This document shows, one piece after another, positions 26,529 to 34,525 of a DNA stretch of 64,000 nt. Below the pieces are notes generated by a model. It ran no database searches. It saw only the letters and a program-made list of their open reading frames with translations, and had not been told where the DNA came from. The stretch is from Limosilactobacillus mucosae DSM 13345 (GTDB lineage: Bacteria; Bacillota; Bacilli; Lactobacillales; Lactobacillaceae). The stretch lies in assembly GCF_001436025.1 (NCBI RefSeq), contig NZ_AZEQ01000006.1:40523-104522 (forward strand), given 5' to 3'. A program made the position numbers and the translations under genes. Each line of letters begins with the position of its first letter. The first letter of the stretch is position 1.

Positions 26529-27503
26529 ATGAACAAGAAGTTAATCGGTGTTGACCTTGGTGGGACTACGATCAAGTTTGCTATTTTAACGGACCAAGGT
26601 GAAATTCAACAAAAGTGGTCTTTGCGTACCAACATTTTGGATGAAGGTTCGCACATCGTTCCCGACATTATTCAATCCATCAACCACCATATTGATCTGT
26701 ACAAGATGGACCGCAGTCAATTTATTGGTATCGGCATGGGAACGCCTGGGACGGTTAACCGTGAAGAAGGTACGGTAATTGGTGCTTACAACCTTAACTG
26801 GAAGACGCTGCAGCCAGTTAAGGAACAAATTGAAAAGGGTACTGGCCTGAAGTTTGCTCTGGACAACGATGCCAACTGTGCCGGCCTTGGCGAGCGCTGG
26901 AAGGGTGCTGGTCATGAAGGTGACGACGTTGTATTCATCACGCTGGGGACTGGCGTTGGTGGTGGGATCATCGCCAATGGCAAGCTGGTTCATGGTGTCA
27001 ATGGTGCCGGTGGTGAAGTCGGTCACATCATCGTTGAGCCAAATGGTTATGAATGTACCTGTGGCAACCACGGCTGTCTGGAACAATATGCCTCGGCAAC
27101 CGGGATCGTTCATCTGGCCCAAGATGCTGCTGAAGAATACGAAGGTAACAGCCGCTTGAAGGCCATGATCGACAACGGTGATGAGATCACAGCTAAGATC
27201 GTCTTTGATCTGGCCAAGGAAAACGACTTCCTGGCTAATGAAGTTGTTAACAAGGTTACATACTACCTGGGTCTGGCATGTGCCAACATCAGCAACACGC
27301 TGAACCCTGAAACGGTTGTTATCGGTGGTGGCGTTTCGGCAGCCGGTGAGTTCCTGCTCAAGCGCGTACAGCAAAACTTCCAAAAATTTGCTTTCCCAAC
27401 GGTTCGCACTTCTACTCAACTGAAGCTGGCACAATTGGGTAACGATGCTGGTGTGATCGGGGCTGCTTCATTGGCACTTGACTTTACTGCCGATGAAAAA
27501 TAA
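26529..27503 (+). CDS. glcK: ROK-family glucokinase
   Basis: 324 residues. ATP-binding GVDLGGTTIKFAI near the N-terminus, the glucose site residues in DNDANCAGLGE, and the ROK zinc motif CTCGNHGCLEQYAS. It phosphorylates glucose to glucose 6-phosphate in the cytosol. ATG at 26529 has AAGGAG ten bases upstream; a TTG two codons earlier is too close to that site. It is downstream of the rhomboid and yqgQ genes as in other Firmicutes. Confidence 0.95.
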   Translation: MNKKLIGVDLGGTTIKFAILTDQGEIQQKWSLRTNILDEGSHIVPDIIQSINHHIDLYKMDRSQFIGIGMGTPGTVNREEGTVIGAYNLNWKTLQPVKEQIEKGTGLKFALDNDANCAGLGERWKGAGHEGDDVVFITLGTGVGGGIIANGKLVHGVNGAGGEVGHIIVEPNGYECTCGNHGCLEQYASATGIVHLAQDAAEEYEGNSRLKAMIDNGDEITAKIVFDLAKENDFLANEVVNKVTYYLGLACANISNTLNPETVVIGGGVSAAGEFLLKRVQQNFQKFAFPTVRTSTQLKLAQLGNDAGVIGAASLALDFTADEK

Positions 27504-27531
27504 ACTATTTATTTGAAAACTATTTTTGGTT

Positions 27532-27571
27532 AGGCAAGGAGGCACGTTTTACGTGATGAATTGCCTTTCTT
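27532..27571 (+). terminator. Possible weak hairpin after glcK
   Basis: AGGCAA at 27532-27537 and TTGCCT near 27561-27566, with an inner CACGT/ACGTG pair. A short T-rich stretch follows. It could be a partial terminator between glcK and the rhodanese gene; the internal bulge makes this tentative. Confidence 0.35.
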
Positions 27572-27603
27572 AAATTAAGACAAGCATGTTTGGAGGAATT
27601 GTT

Positions 27604-28023
27604 GTGGTACTGGGAATGAGTTCGGGATGGCTGGCTTTTGATATCATCGTATTGGCACTTTTGATTGGCTGGGGCGTAAGTGCTGGGATCAGTGCTTACC
27701 GGCGCAAGCATTATGCCACGGTGCTGGATGAAGATGCCTTCCGTGATGGCATGCGTAAGGCGCAGGTAATCGACTTGCGGCAAAAGGATGCTTTTGACAA
27801 GGGGCACATTTTAGGCGCCCGCAGTCTTCCATACATCTATCTTAAGCAGCAGTATGGCGAATTGCGGCCGGATCTGCCGGTTTACCTTTATGATGACGGC
27901 ATGCAGCTGAGCACGCAGGCCGTGACTTTCTTAGCCAAAAAAGGCTACCACAAGCTCTATATCTTAAAGGGCGGCTATGCTGACTGGCATGGCAAGACGA
28001 AAAAAGCCAAGTACGCTGACTAA
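27604..28023 (+). CDS. Membrane-anchored rhodanese-like protein lacking the catalytic Cys
   Basis: 139 residues. One N-terminal membrane helix (about residues 8-28), then a rhodanese fold: VIDLRQKDAFDKGHILGARSLP and LKGGYADWHG. In active sulfurtransferases the loop after the central strand begins with Cys; here it reads VYLYDDGMQLSTQA, with no Cys anywhere in the protein. It is thus a pseudo-rhodanese, as in other YqhL-type proteins near glcK. GTG at 27604 with GGAGG seven bases upstream is chosen; the frame extends to 27586. Confidence 0.85.
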   Translation: MVLGMSSGWLAFDIIVLALLIGWGVSAGISAYRRKHYATVLDEDAFRDGMRKAQVIDLRQKDAFDKGHILGARSLPYIYLKQQYGELRPDLPVYLYDDGMQLSTQAVTFLAKKGYHKLYILKGGYADWHGKTKKAKYAD

Positions 28024-28026
28024 AAA

Positions 28027-28061
28027 CAAAAGGCTGTTGCAGAAATGCAACAGCCTTTTTT
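28027..28061. terminator. Terminator between rhodanese and DUF3042 genes
   Basis: AAAGGCTGTTGCA and its reverse complement TGCAACAGCCTTT with a four-base loop, and a T-tract on the plus strand. The two flanking genes converge, so it can serve both. Confidence 0.85.
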
Positions 28062-28075
28062 ATAATCGTAATGGA

Positions 28076-28252
28076 TTACAGTTGGTGAGAAGAGCGTCCC
28101 TTGCGCGTAGCGGCGCGACGGTTCTCATCAAAACGATTTTCTTCTTCTTCGATTGGCTTAACGACGGTCTTGTGGAAAGCAGCCACGCCACTTGCCACCG
28201 CACCCAGAGTCGTTAAGGCACCCAATACAAAACCACGTGTAAATTTTTTCAA
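28076..28252 (-). CDS. DUF3042 family small membrane protein
   Basis: 58 residues, read on the minus strand from a TTG start after GGGGGC. N-terminal MKKFTRGFVLGAL begins a single membrane helix (about residues 7-25), then FHKTVVKPIEEEENRFDENR and a basic tail. This matches the DUF3042 family, a lactobacillar small membrane protein of unknown function. The motif PIEEEE followed by FDENR is conserved. It is convergent with the rhodanese gene and divergent from miaA. Confidence 0.88.
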   Translation of the reverse strand: MKKFTRGFVLGALTTLGAVASGVAAFHKTVVKPIEEEENRFDENRRAATRKGRSSHQL

Positions 28253-28340
28253 AAGAGTAGCCCCCTTTATGTCATTTGGCTTTATTATGACTGATTTTGA
28301 ATAGATTTACCAGTAATTTTAAGCAAGGAAGGTTTTAATT

Positions 28341-29264
28341 TTGACTAAAGCAATAGCCATCGTTGGCCCAACTGCTGTCGGCAAGACGGCACTGTCGATT
28401 CAGCTGGCCCATGATTTAAACGGCGAGGTGATCTCAGGCGATTCGATGCAGATCTATCGTCACTTAGACATTGGTACGGCTAAGATCACGCCTGCTGAAA
28501 TGGATGGCATACCGCATCACTTGATTGATATTCGCGATCTTAACCAGCGCTTTTCGGCGGCAGAATTCCAAAAACTGGCTAATGAACAAATTGATCAGAT
28601 TACCGCTCGTCATCATCTGCCCATGGTCGTTGGTGGGACCGGCTTTTATCTGCAGACACTGACTGAAAATCTGGCGCTGGGTGCTGATCATTTCGATGAA
28701 CAATCGCAACGGATTCGCGACTACTGGCATCAAATGGCCGATCAAAAGGGCCCTGAAGCCGTTTGGAAGCAGCTGTACCAAAAAGATCCTCAGGCTGCCA
28801 AACAGATCCCGGTGGGTAATTTAAGACGTGTAATTCGGGCACTAGAGGTTATTGAAAAAACGGGCCAACTGTTTTCGCAGCAGACGCAGACCAAAAGCGA
28901 CAATGAATTTTTGCTGATCGGTTTGACTACCGAACGTTCGGTTTTATATGAACGCATCAATCAACGGGTTGATTTGATGATTAAAGAAGGTCTGCTTGAT
29001 GAGGCGCGCTGGCTGTATGAACAAGGCGGTGAAAATTACCAGTCTGGCAAGGGAATCGGCTACCGAGAGCTGTTTCCGTACTTTAAGGGTGAGACGACGC
29101 TGGCGGATGCAATTGCCAAGATCAAGCAGGATTCCCGTCACTATGCCAAGCGTCAGTTAACCTGGTTTAGAAATAAGATGAACGTTCAATGGTATGATTT
29201 GGTTAGCGGTCGGAATACGACTAATGAAATTGAAGCTGACGTTAAGGAGTGGTTAAAAAATTAA
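28341..29264 (+). CDS. miaA: tRNA dimethylallyltransferase MiaA
   Basis: 307 residues. P-loop GPTAVGKTALS near residues 8-18, GDSMQIYRHLDIGTAK, and GGTGFYLQTL. It adds a dimethylallyl group to A37 of tRNAs reading UNN codons. TTG start follows AAGGAAGG. In many Firmicutes glnR lies between miaA and glnA; here glnA follows directly after a 204-base leader. Confidence 0.95.
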   Translation: MTKAIAIVGPTAVGKTALSIQLAHDLNGEVISGDSMQIYRHLDIGTAKITPAEMDGIPHHLIDIRDLNQRFSAAEFQKLANEQIDQITARHHLPMVVGGTGFYLQTLTENLALGADHFDEQSQRIRDYWHQMADQKGPEAVWKQLYQKDPQAAKQIPVGNLRRVIRALEVIEKTGQLFSQQTQTKSDNEFLLIGLTTERSVLYERINQRVDLMIKEGLLDEARWLYEQGGENYQSGKGIGYRELFPYFKGETTLADAIAKIKQDSRHYAKRQLTWFRNKMNVQWYDLVSGRNTTNEIEADVKEWLKN

Positions 29265-29324
29265 AGTTAAACATTAGTCAAACTAATTAATCAACGTGAT
29301 CGATCATGAAAGCCCTATCAAAAA

Positions 29325-29417
29325 TTGACTTATTTCCTTCCAATTGGTAGGCTATTAAAGTAATCAGAGGGAAGGCTGAATATAAGCATTAACCAAGACC
29401 AATTCAATAATTGGTCT
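29325..29417 (+). promoter_or_regulatory. glnA leader with perfect hairpin
   Basis: TTGACT at 29325-29330 could be a -35 though no well-placed -10 is obvious. AGACCAATT at 29396-29404 pairs perfectly with AATTGGTCT at 29409-29417 across a four-base loop. No T-tract follows. I find no GlnR-type TGTNAN7TNACA site in this leader, so regulation is unclear. Confidence 0.45.
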
Positions 29418-29468
29418 AGCCATCTGAGACTAGTTGTGAAACCGTAAGTGTGGAAGGAATGGAATAAA

Positions 29469-30812
29469 ATGGCAAAACACGTATTCACTAAAGAAGAAGT
29501 TCATGAATTAGTTGAAAAGGAAAACGTTCATTTTCTGCGGGTAATGTTCTCTGATCTGTTTGGTACGACGAAGAGCGTTGACCTGCCCGTCAGCCAATTG
29601 GACAAGCTGATGAACAACAAGATGATGTTTGATGGCTCTTCAATCGACGGCTTTGTCCGCATCAACGAAAGTGACATGTACCTCTACCCAGACATGTCAA
29701 CTTGGCTGGTCTTTCCTTGGGGTGAGGAACACGGTAAGGTTGCCCGCGTGATCTGCAGTGTGCACATGACTGATGGCACGCCATTTGCTGGTGACCCTCG
29801 CAACAACCTGATCCGTGTTTTAGACGACATGAAGAAAGCTGGTTTCACTTCATTCAACATCGGTCCGGAACCAGAATTCTTTTTGTTCAAGACTGACGAA
29901 AAGGGCAACCCAACGACTGAAGTAAACGATAACGAAAACTACTTTGACATGGAACCTGCCGATGCCGGCGAAAACTGCCGTCGCGACATCGTTTTGGCAC
30001 TGGAAAAGATGGGCTTTGACGTTGAGGCTGCGCACCATGAAGTTGCTCCTGGCCAACACGAAGTCGACTTTAAGTACGCTAATGCTCTGGAAGCTGCCGA
30101 CAACATTCAAACGTTCAAGTTTGTTGTTAAGTCAGTTGCTAAAAAGCATGGTCTGCACGCTACGTTTATGCCAAAGCCATTGTCCGGCATCAACGGCTCT
30201 GGGATGCATACCAACATGTCACTGTTTGACAAGGACGGCAACAACGCCTTCTACGATGAAAAAGGCGAACTGCAATTGTCTGACACGGCCTACCACTTCC
30301 TGGCTGGTATCTTGAAGCACGCGCGCGCACTGACGGCAATCTGCAACCCAACCGTTAACTCTTACAAGCGTCTGGTACCAGGCTATGAAGCACCGGTTTA
30401 CGTTGCATGGTCTGCATCTAACCGTTCACCATTGATTCGGATTCCAGACGACCGTAAGATGGGAACGCGGGTTGAAATGCGTTCCGTTGACTGCACGGCT
30501 AACCCATACCTGGCAATTGCTGCTATTTTGGAAGCCGGTCTGGACGGTCTGCGCAACAACCTGACGCCAATGAAGGAAGTTACGGAAAACATCTACATGA
30601 TGACGCCAGAAGAACGTGAAGCCAAGGGCATTGAGGATCTACCATCCAACCTGCACAACGCTTTGAAGAGCCTGCGTGCTGATGAAGTCGTTCGTGAATC
30701 GATGGGCGAACACCTCTACAAGAACTTCTTTGAAGCCAAGACGCGTGAATACGACGGTTACCGTCAACACGTTTCTGACTGGGAACGTGACAAGTACATG
30801 CTCCAATACTAA
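29469..30812 (+). CDS. glnA: Glutamine synthetase, type I
   Basis: 447 residues. It makes glutamine from glutamate, ammonia and ATP, as a dodecamer. Visible parts are the beta-grasp domain (about 10-100), LFGTTKSVD and [10 protein letters not shown] (metal/glutamate loops), [38 protein letters not shown], and [13 protein letters not shown]. The typical adenylylation Tyr region is not obviously present, as for Gram-positive GSI-alpha. The ATG at 29469 has GGAAGGA upstream; the frame reaches 29448. A strong terminator follows downstream. Confidence 0.96.
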   Translation: MAKHVFTKEEVHELVEKENVHFLRVMFSDLFGTTKSVDLPVSQLDKLMNNKMMFDGSSIDGFVRINESDMYLYPDMSTWLVFPWGEEHGKVARVICSVHMTDGTPFAGDPRNNLIRVLDDMKKAGFTSFNIGPEPEFFLFKTDEKGNPTTEVNDNENYFDMEPADAGENCRRDIVLALEKMGFDVEAAHHEVAPGQHEVDFKYANALEAADNIQTFKFVVKSVAKKHGLHATFMPKPLSGINGSGMHTNMSLFDKDGNNAFYDEKGELQLSDTAYHFLAGILKHARALTAICNPTVNSYKRLVPGYEAPVYVAWSASNRSPLIRIPDDRKMGTRVEMRSVDCTANPYLAIAAILEAGLDGLRNNLTPMKEVTENIYMMTPEEREAKGIEDLPSNLHNALKSLRADEVVRESMGEHLYKNFFEAKTREYDGYRQHVSDWERDKYMLQY

Positions 30813-30866
30813 TTTGTGTTTTGCCAAAAAGGCCCGCCAAGCTGCAGGTCTTTTTATTTTAGCGAT

Positions 30867-30906
30867 GAAAAAAACGCAGCGTTGCAAGTGACGCTGCGTT
30901 TTTTAA
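30867..30906. terminator. Strong bidirectional terminator
   Basis: AAAAAACGCAGCG at 30869-30881 pairs perfectly with CGCTGCGTTTTTT at 30892-30904. A/T tracts on both sides serve glnA from the left and the small gene from the right. Confidence 0.9.
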
Positions 30907-30925
30907 ATCAGAATCGTGACAAAAA

Positions 30926-31057
30926 CTATTCACTGAGCTTTTTGGCATCTGCATCCAGCTTAGCGAAGCCTGAACCACTAGGCTTTTTGTTGCCACGCTT
31001 TTCCATAGCCTTGCGGGCCATTTCTTTTCGTTCTTGCTTACTCAACTTACGTGCCAT
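30926..31057 (-). CDS. 43-residue basic conserved small protein
   Basis: Reads MARKLSKQERKEMARKAMEK and then a GNKKPSGSGFAKL stretch with a charged end. About one third of the residues are Lys or Arg, so it is very basic and probably binds nucleic acid or ribosomes; that is inference. ATG at 31057 (minus) with GAGGCG upstream; an in-frame extension to 31132 contains no ribosome site. A promoter fits upstream: TTGCAA at 31144-31149, 16-base spacer, TATAAT at 31122-31127, all on the minus strand. Function unknown. Confidence 0.75.
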   Translation of the reverse strand: MARKLSKQERKEMARKAMEKRGNKKPSGSGFAKLDADAKKLSE

Positions 31058-31121
31058 AATAGTTTCGCCTCTTTTCTTGACATTCAAGTAGTCCACATGT
31101 GTGTAATACTCGAACAATTCT

Positions 31122-31149
31122 ATTATAGTCATTCTTTAAGAATTTGCAA
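31122..31149 (-). promoter_or_regulatory. Promoter for the small basic protein gene
   Basis: Minus-strand -35 TTGCAA (31144-31149), 16-base spacer, perfect -10 TATAAT (31122-31127). It faces left toward the 43-residue gene. Confidence 0.65.
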
Positions 31150-31256
31150 CCGTTATCGCAAATGGTAAAGATTTTACAACTACCTGGATTAATCGCTTTA
31201 AAAGTTGTCAAAAATCCGCTAAGATTAAAGCAGTATTAAATTAAGGAGTCAAAGCT

Positions 31257-32141
31257 ATGGCAAGTGTTGAACAGACAAATGGTGCGCTTGATATCAGCCA
31301 AGCAATCAACAAGCAGATTGCGGCCAAGATCAAGTATCTACAAGAATTGGAAACCGCGGTCGAACATCATGATGACTGCAAGGTATATCAATTGCTGGAC
31401 AATCAGCGCTATGCTGCGGAAATTGAGCATCGCGAACAGCAGCCAAACGAGCAGGGGGTTATGAACCTGGTCGATGATCTGGCTGACCAGTTGAGCAACT
31501 TTTTGAGTGCCAACCTGATTCAATATTTGGGCAAGGCATACCCATTCTTTTACTATGAAGAATACAAAACCGGTCACTACCGCATCTACTTTGGGAACTG
31601 GTGGGATCGGCGGCGCTTTGGTGAACTGGACGTCTTAAATATCCGCTTTGCCTTTGATCAAGAAGAATACCAAAAACTGGCGCGCGCCTTTGAACTAAGC
31701 AAGCAAAACAAGCGCTACAATAGTGATCGCATTGAACAGATCTCGAGTGAAAACGATCGTCTGCAAAAACTGATTGACAGTCGTCTGGAACGTGAACAAA
31801 AGCGGGCAGCCTTACAAGAGCAGCTCAAAGATGCCAGCTCACGCAGCGGTCTGTTTGAGTCCAACAAGAATCGTGAAGCACGTCAGGTAATCGTTGAACA
31901 GATCAGCAAGCTGGAAGATGAGGAACAAGAATCCCGTACGGCTGCGGACACGATCAAAGAAAATGAACGTGTCGTACTGGATCTTTCAAAAGAAAATACG
32001 ATTCTAAGCTACGAGCAAAAGAGCATCATTGATACGTTTGGCACGTTTGAGGACTTCGAATTGGCCAACCGAAATCTGTATGCCAGCTATCTTAACAGCC
32101 TAGGCGGCAAAAAAGCGGGGGTGAGCGCAGATGAGCAGTAA
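31257..32141 (+). CDS. Uncharacterised coiled-coil protein
   Basis: 294 residues with no recognised catalytic motif. N-terminal part (1-100) is helical, the middle contains an aromatic patch (YPFFYYEEYKTGHYRIYFGNWW in two pieces), and residues about 150-260 form a charged coiled coil (DRIEQISSENDRLQKLIDSR). No membrane segment is seen. Such proteins are sometimes annotated as SbcC-like because of the coil, but no ATPase motif exists here. The ATG follows AAGGAG. It overlaps the next gene by 11 bases. Confidence 0.7.
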   Translation: MASVEQTNGALDISQAINKQIAAKIKYLQELETAVEHHDDCKVYQLLDNQRYAAEIEHREQQPNEQGVMNLVDDLADQLSNFLSANLIQYLGKAYPFFYYEEYKTGHYRIYFGNWWDRRRFGELDVLNIRFAFDQEEYQKLARAFELSKQNKRYNSDRIEQISSENDRLQKLIDSRLEREQKRAALQEQLKDASSRSGLFESNKNREARQVIVEQISKLEDEEQESRTAADTIKENERVVLDLSKENTILSYEQKSIIDTFGTFEDFELANRNLYASYLNSLGGKKAGVSADEQ

Positions 32142-33183
32142 TCAAATGATCTCAACGGCAGCCGATCGCGTTCATTCGCTCAGCGACTCGATTGCCCAAG
32201 GTTTGGAAGTTGGTCAGCGCTACGTTGCTTTACTCAATCAGCTGACTGAAACCAAGGATCCGGCTGAACTGCTTGATGCTACTGAAAAGCTGGAAGGACT
32301 CAGCCTGGCTAATGCCTTCGTGAAGTTTCCCCAGCACTATCAACTGGCTGACTACTATCTACTGCTAATGGCACGCATGCTGGAATTGAATGGCGAAAAC
32401 AGTCTGGAAATTGAAGAAAATGAGATTCACCACCAGTTATTGGCTAAGATTTCGCCAATGGAGGATCAAGAGCGCTTTACGTTTGAAATCGATCCGCATA
32501 ACGGTGGGGCCTTCTTTGCCGAGCAGCATCATCACGAGCCGCTGTTTTATCTGAACCTCAAGCATCAGATTCTCAAGTTCAGCAACCGGGCGCTGGTTGA
32601 CTTTTTCATCGTTCGCCAGACCCAAAAGTTCAGTGATCTGGATCTGCAGGCCGTTGTTTCGCCAATGATTAAGTTTGCCTTGCTGTTGGAAAAGCAGCTT
32701 AATTTCGTCATTGATCTGGGAATTTTGGAAACTGGCAACGGTGCCCGTTTCCGCCTGCAAAAACCAGATCTGCCATTGACGATTATCGACCGGCTGTTTG
32801 TCAAAACCACGGATACCGACTACATGCTGCTGAACCTGCCACAAAACAATGGCGCCGAGCTGCGACTGGATCAAAACGTACGACTGCAGCTGGCGTTTGA
32901 TCCAGACGACTATGCTCAGGAATGGAGCTTCCGGGTTCTGGACAAAGAAGAGCGCGTCTCGTTCTTTGACGTCTTATTGCATTATCCGCTGGTACGGGAA
33001 TGGTACTTGGACAACCGTGAGTTCTTAGCCGTTAGAACGGATGCGATGATCTTTGCCAACAATGCCGATCAGGATTATGTTGGTGAGACGCTGACCATGA
33101 CGACGCCGGATCAACCAACTCAATCAGCAGAACAGACGGCTGAAAATTTGGAAAATCAAACAGAAGTAGAAAAGGAAGATTAG
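32131..33183 (+). CDS. Uncharacterised protein, partner of the coiled-coil gene
   Basis: 350 residues, cytoplasmic, acidic. No Walker, nuclease or helix-turn-helix motif is recognised. Conserved-looking stretches include FVKFPQHYQLADYYLLLMA, FEIDPHNGG, FFAEQHHHEPLFYLNLKHQI and a Gln/Glu-rich C-terminal tail of about 35 residues. GGGGGTGAG within the previous gene provides the ribosome site. Overlap on one side and a one-base gap on the other show it belongs to a three-gene unit. Function unknown. Confidence 0.7.
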   Translation: MSSNQMISTAADRVHSLSDSIAQGLEVGQRYVALLNQLTETKDPAELLDATEKLEGLSLANAFVKFPQHYQLADYYLLLMARMLELNGENSLEIEENEIHHQLLAKISPMEDQERFTFEIDPHNGGAFFAEQHHHEPLFYLNLKHQILKFSNRALVDFFIVRQTQKFSDLDLQAVVSPMIKFALLLEKQLNFVIDLGILETGNGARFRLQKPDLPLTIIDRLFVKTTDTDYMLLNLPQNNGAELRLDQNVRLQLAFDPDDYAQEWSFRVLDKEERVSFFDVLLHYPLVREWYLDNREFLAVRTDAMIFANNADQDYVGETLTMTTPDQPTQSAEQTAENLENQTEVEKED

Positions 33184-33184
33184 T

Positions 33185-33736
33185 TTGTTAGATATTACTA
33201 AGTTGCTGCATGAGTCAATTGAATTTGATTGGCAGTTGGATGAGGATCATGATATTCAACTTGGTGCCGAAGCCCGCGTGCAAAACGTCTTTACTGCATT
33301 GGACGTTGAGCTGGCCGAGATTGCCAACGCTGCAGAATGGTTTAAAGTCTGGAAAGAGCACCTTGGCAAAAAATTGCCTGGCCGGACGCATCATCAGACC
33401 GTTCTGGAAGAATACGTGGACGCGCTGAACTTCTTTTTACTCTTCAGTGCCAAAAAGCAATGGACGCATCTGATTGTTTTGGATGAGCAGATGCTTGCGC
33501 GCATTAAAAATGGCAAGCCTGCTGAAAAAGTCCCAGACTGGAACAAGGAATATCTGGCCATCAAAAACTTCTTGTATGGCAGTTATTTCAATCACCGTCA
33601 AGAAGATTTTCGTCATGCCTGGCACCTGTTTTTGAAGATGGGACTGGTTGATTTTGGCTTTACTGAAGACGAGATCATGGATGCCTATGAAGAAAAGCTG
33701 AAAATCAATATTCAGCGCCAAGAAGACAACTATTAA
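33185..33736 (+). CDS. dUTPase-like all-alpha NTP pyrophosphatase
   Basis: 183 residues. VELAEIANAAEWFKVW (E42, E45) and EEYVDALNFF (E76, D79) match the ExxE...ExxxD metal-binding pattern of dimeric (all-alpha) dUTPase-type NTP pyrophosphatases, which hydrolyse dUTP to dUMP. The DFRHAW and GSYF segments also resemble this family. TTG start with AAAGGAAG upstream, one base after the previous stop. Its place in an operon with two unknown proteins suggests nucleotide-pool or repair functions; this is inference. Confidence 0.75.
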   Translation: MLDITKLLHESIEFDWQLDEDHDIQLGAEARVQNVFTALDVELAEIANAAEWFKVWKEHLGKKLPGRTHHQTVLEEYVDALNFFLLFSAKKQWTHLIVLDEQMLARIKNGKPAEKVPDWNKEYLAIKNFLYGSYFNHRQEDFRHAWHLFLKMGLVDFGFTEDEIMDAYEEKLKINIQRQEDNY

Positions 33737-33743
33737 ATATATT

Positions 33744-33786
33744 AGCCCTGCTAGTCGCCAAGTGCTCTGGGAGGGCTTTTTTTATG
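33744..33786 (+). terminator. Terminator of the dUTPase-like operon
   Basis: AGCCCT at 33744-33749 pairs with AGGGCT at 33772-33777, then T7. A short stem but well placed after the stop. Confidence 0.65.
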
Positions 33787-33787
33787 A

Positions 33788-33829
33788 CTAAAAAACGACA
33801 TCCGCCATGGAGACGGATGCCGTTTTTGT
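33788..33829 (-). terminator. Terminator, mainly minus-strand
   Basis: AAAACGACATCCG and CGGATGCCGTTTT pair around CCATGGAGA with one mismatch. On the minus strand it follows the small hydrophobic open frame at 33887-33955 and is followed by a T-run; on the plus strand T5 also follows. Confidence 0.75.
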
Positions 33830-33886
33830 TGATAAGGAAAGGCGATGCTTCTTGCCGTTAAGCTATGGGACTTAGCGGCGGGGATT

Positions 33887-33955
33887 TTATTGCCAAAAGA
33901 TTTGACCAACTACAGATAAAGAAAGAATCAACGAAATGATAAAGAGTGGCAACAT
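33887..33955 (-). CDS. Candidate tiny hydrophobic peptide (type I toxin-like)
   Basis: A 22-codon minus-strand frame: MLPLFIISLILSLSVVGQ and then IFWQ. Hydrophobic nearly throughout, enough for one membrane helix. A GATGGGATC sequence lies about five bases upstream of the ATG. On the minus strand TTGCAT (near 34011), 17-base spacer and AATAAT form a possible promoter, and the 33788-33829 hairpin would end a transcript of about 200 bases. The size, composition and long structured 3' part resemble type I toxin loci. No antisense RNA can be proven from sequence. Confidence 0.35.
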   Translation of the reverse strand: MLPLFIISLILSLSVVGQIFWQ

Positions 33956-34225
33956 TTTGTGATCCCATCAAAAGCATTGTCTATATATTTCATTATTGTT
34001 ACTTTTATTAAAAAATGCAATAGTTTTGTAACATAAAACTATATCTTAATAAAATCTTAAACTTTTTTTGCTAAATAGACTAAAAAGAGATTTTTTAGAT
34101 GAACGTTTATGAGACAAAAAACATCGCTAATCAAATTAATTAATGATTAGCGATGTTTTCTTTAAATGAGATATATAACCAATACCGTTTAAGATAATTG
34201 TAAGGGTAACATAAAGGCAACAAAA
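33956..34225. other. A+T-rich left end of the island
   Basis: About 270 bases with no gene. It holds the hairpin at 34118-34159 and GGTAACA/GGCAACA direct-repeat-like motifs at 34204-34222, similar to those near 38430-38475. No copy of the tRNA-Arg 3' end is found here, so an attachment site cannot be assigned. Confidence 0.5.
34118..34159. repeat. Hairpin repeat, left copy
   Basis: AAAACATCGCTAATCA at 34118-34133 and its exact reverse complement at 34144-34159, with a ten-base loop. The core CGCTAATCA...TGATTAG plus a downstream ACCAATACCG is repeated at 38331-38410 in the same orientation. On the minus strand it lies downstream of the recombinase fragment and may be its terminator. Confidence 0.7.
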
Positions 34226-34525
34226 TTAGTCATTAGCTAATGCAGCTAGGGTATTGGCAGCCTGATGACTGGTTACCGGGTGTAAGTCAATATAAACTTG
34301 CATCGTTGTAGCGACATTGCTGTGGCCTAATAACTTGGAAACATCAGTAATAGGTGTTCCAGCTTCCAAAAGCAGTGTTCCATAAGTATGTCGGAGACCG
34401 TGGGGCGTGACGTACGGTAGATTATGATCCTTTTCTAATTGATGCATCCATTTGCCAGGTTTACTTGGCGTTAACAGTCCACCATTGATATTAGTGAATA
34501 GCAATGGTTTTTTGTGTTTGCTCAT
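34226..34525 (-). pseudogene. Tyrosine recombinase (integrase), 3' fragment
   Basis: 99 residues corresponding to the C-terminal part of a phage-type tyrosine recombinase: HGLRHTYGTLLLEAG (His-x-x-Arg box), LGHSNVATTMQVYI with the conserved His and the Tyr nucleophile. The first catalytic Arg and the whole N-terminal arm-binding and core-binding domains are missing. The ATG at 34525 overlaps the UvrA2 stop (ATGA), a junction probably created by recombination rather than an original start. The fragment cannot be an active integrase. Confidence 0.8.

Noticed and set aside
26586..27434. 282-codon leftward frame opposite glcK
   Set aside because: glcK is a full ROK kinase with all motifs; the opposite frame has no motif and no ribosome site.
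29265..29468. GlnR box in the glnA leader
   Set aside because: No TGTNAN7TNACA match was found; the closest TGTGA at 29435 lacks its partner half.
33737..34225. Search for a tRNA-Arg 3'-end copy as an attachment site
   Set aside because: No stretch matching the tRNA 3' part was seen at the left border, so the island's original attachment site cannot be defined.
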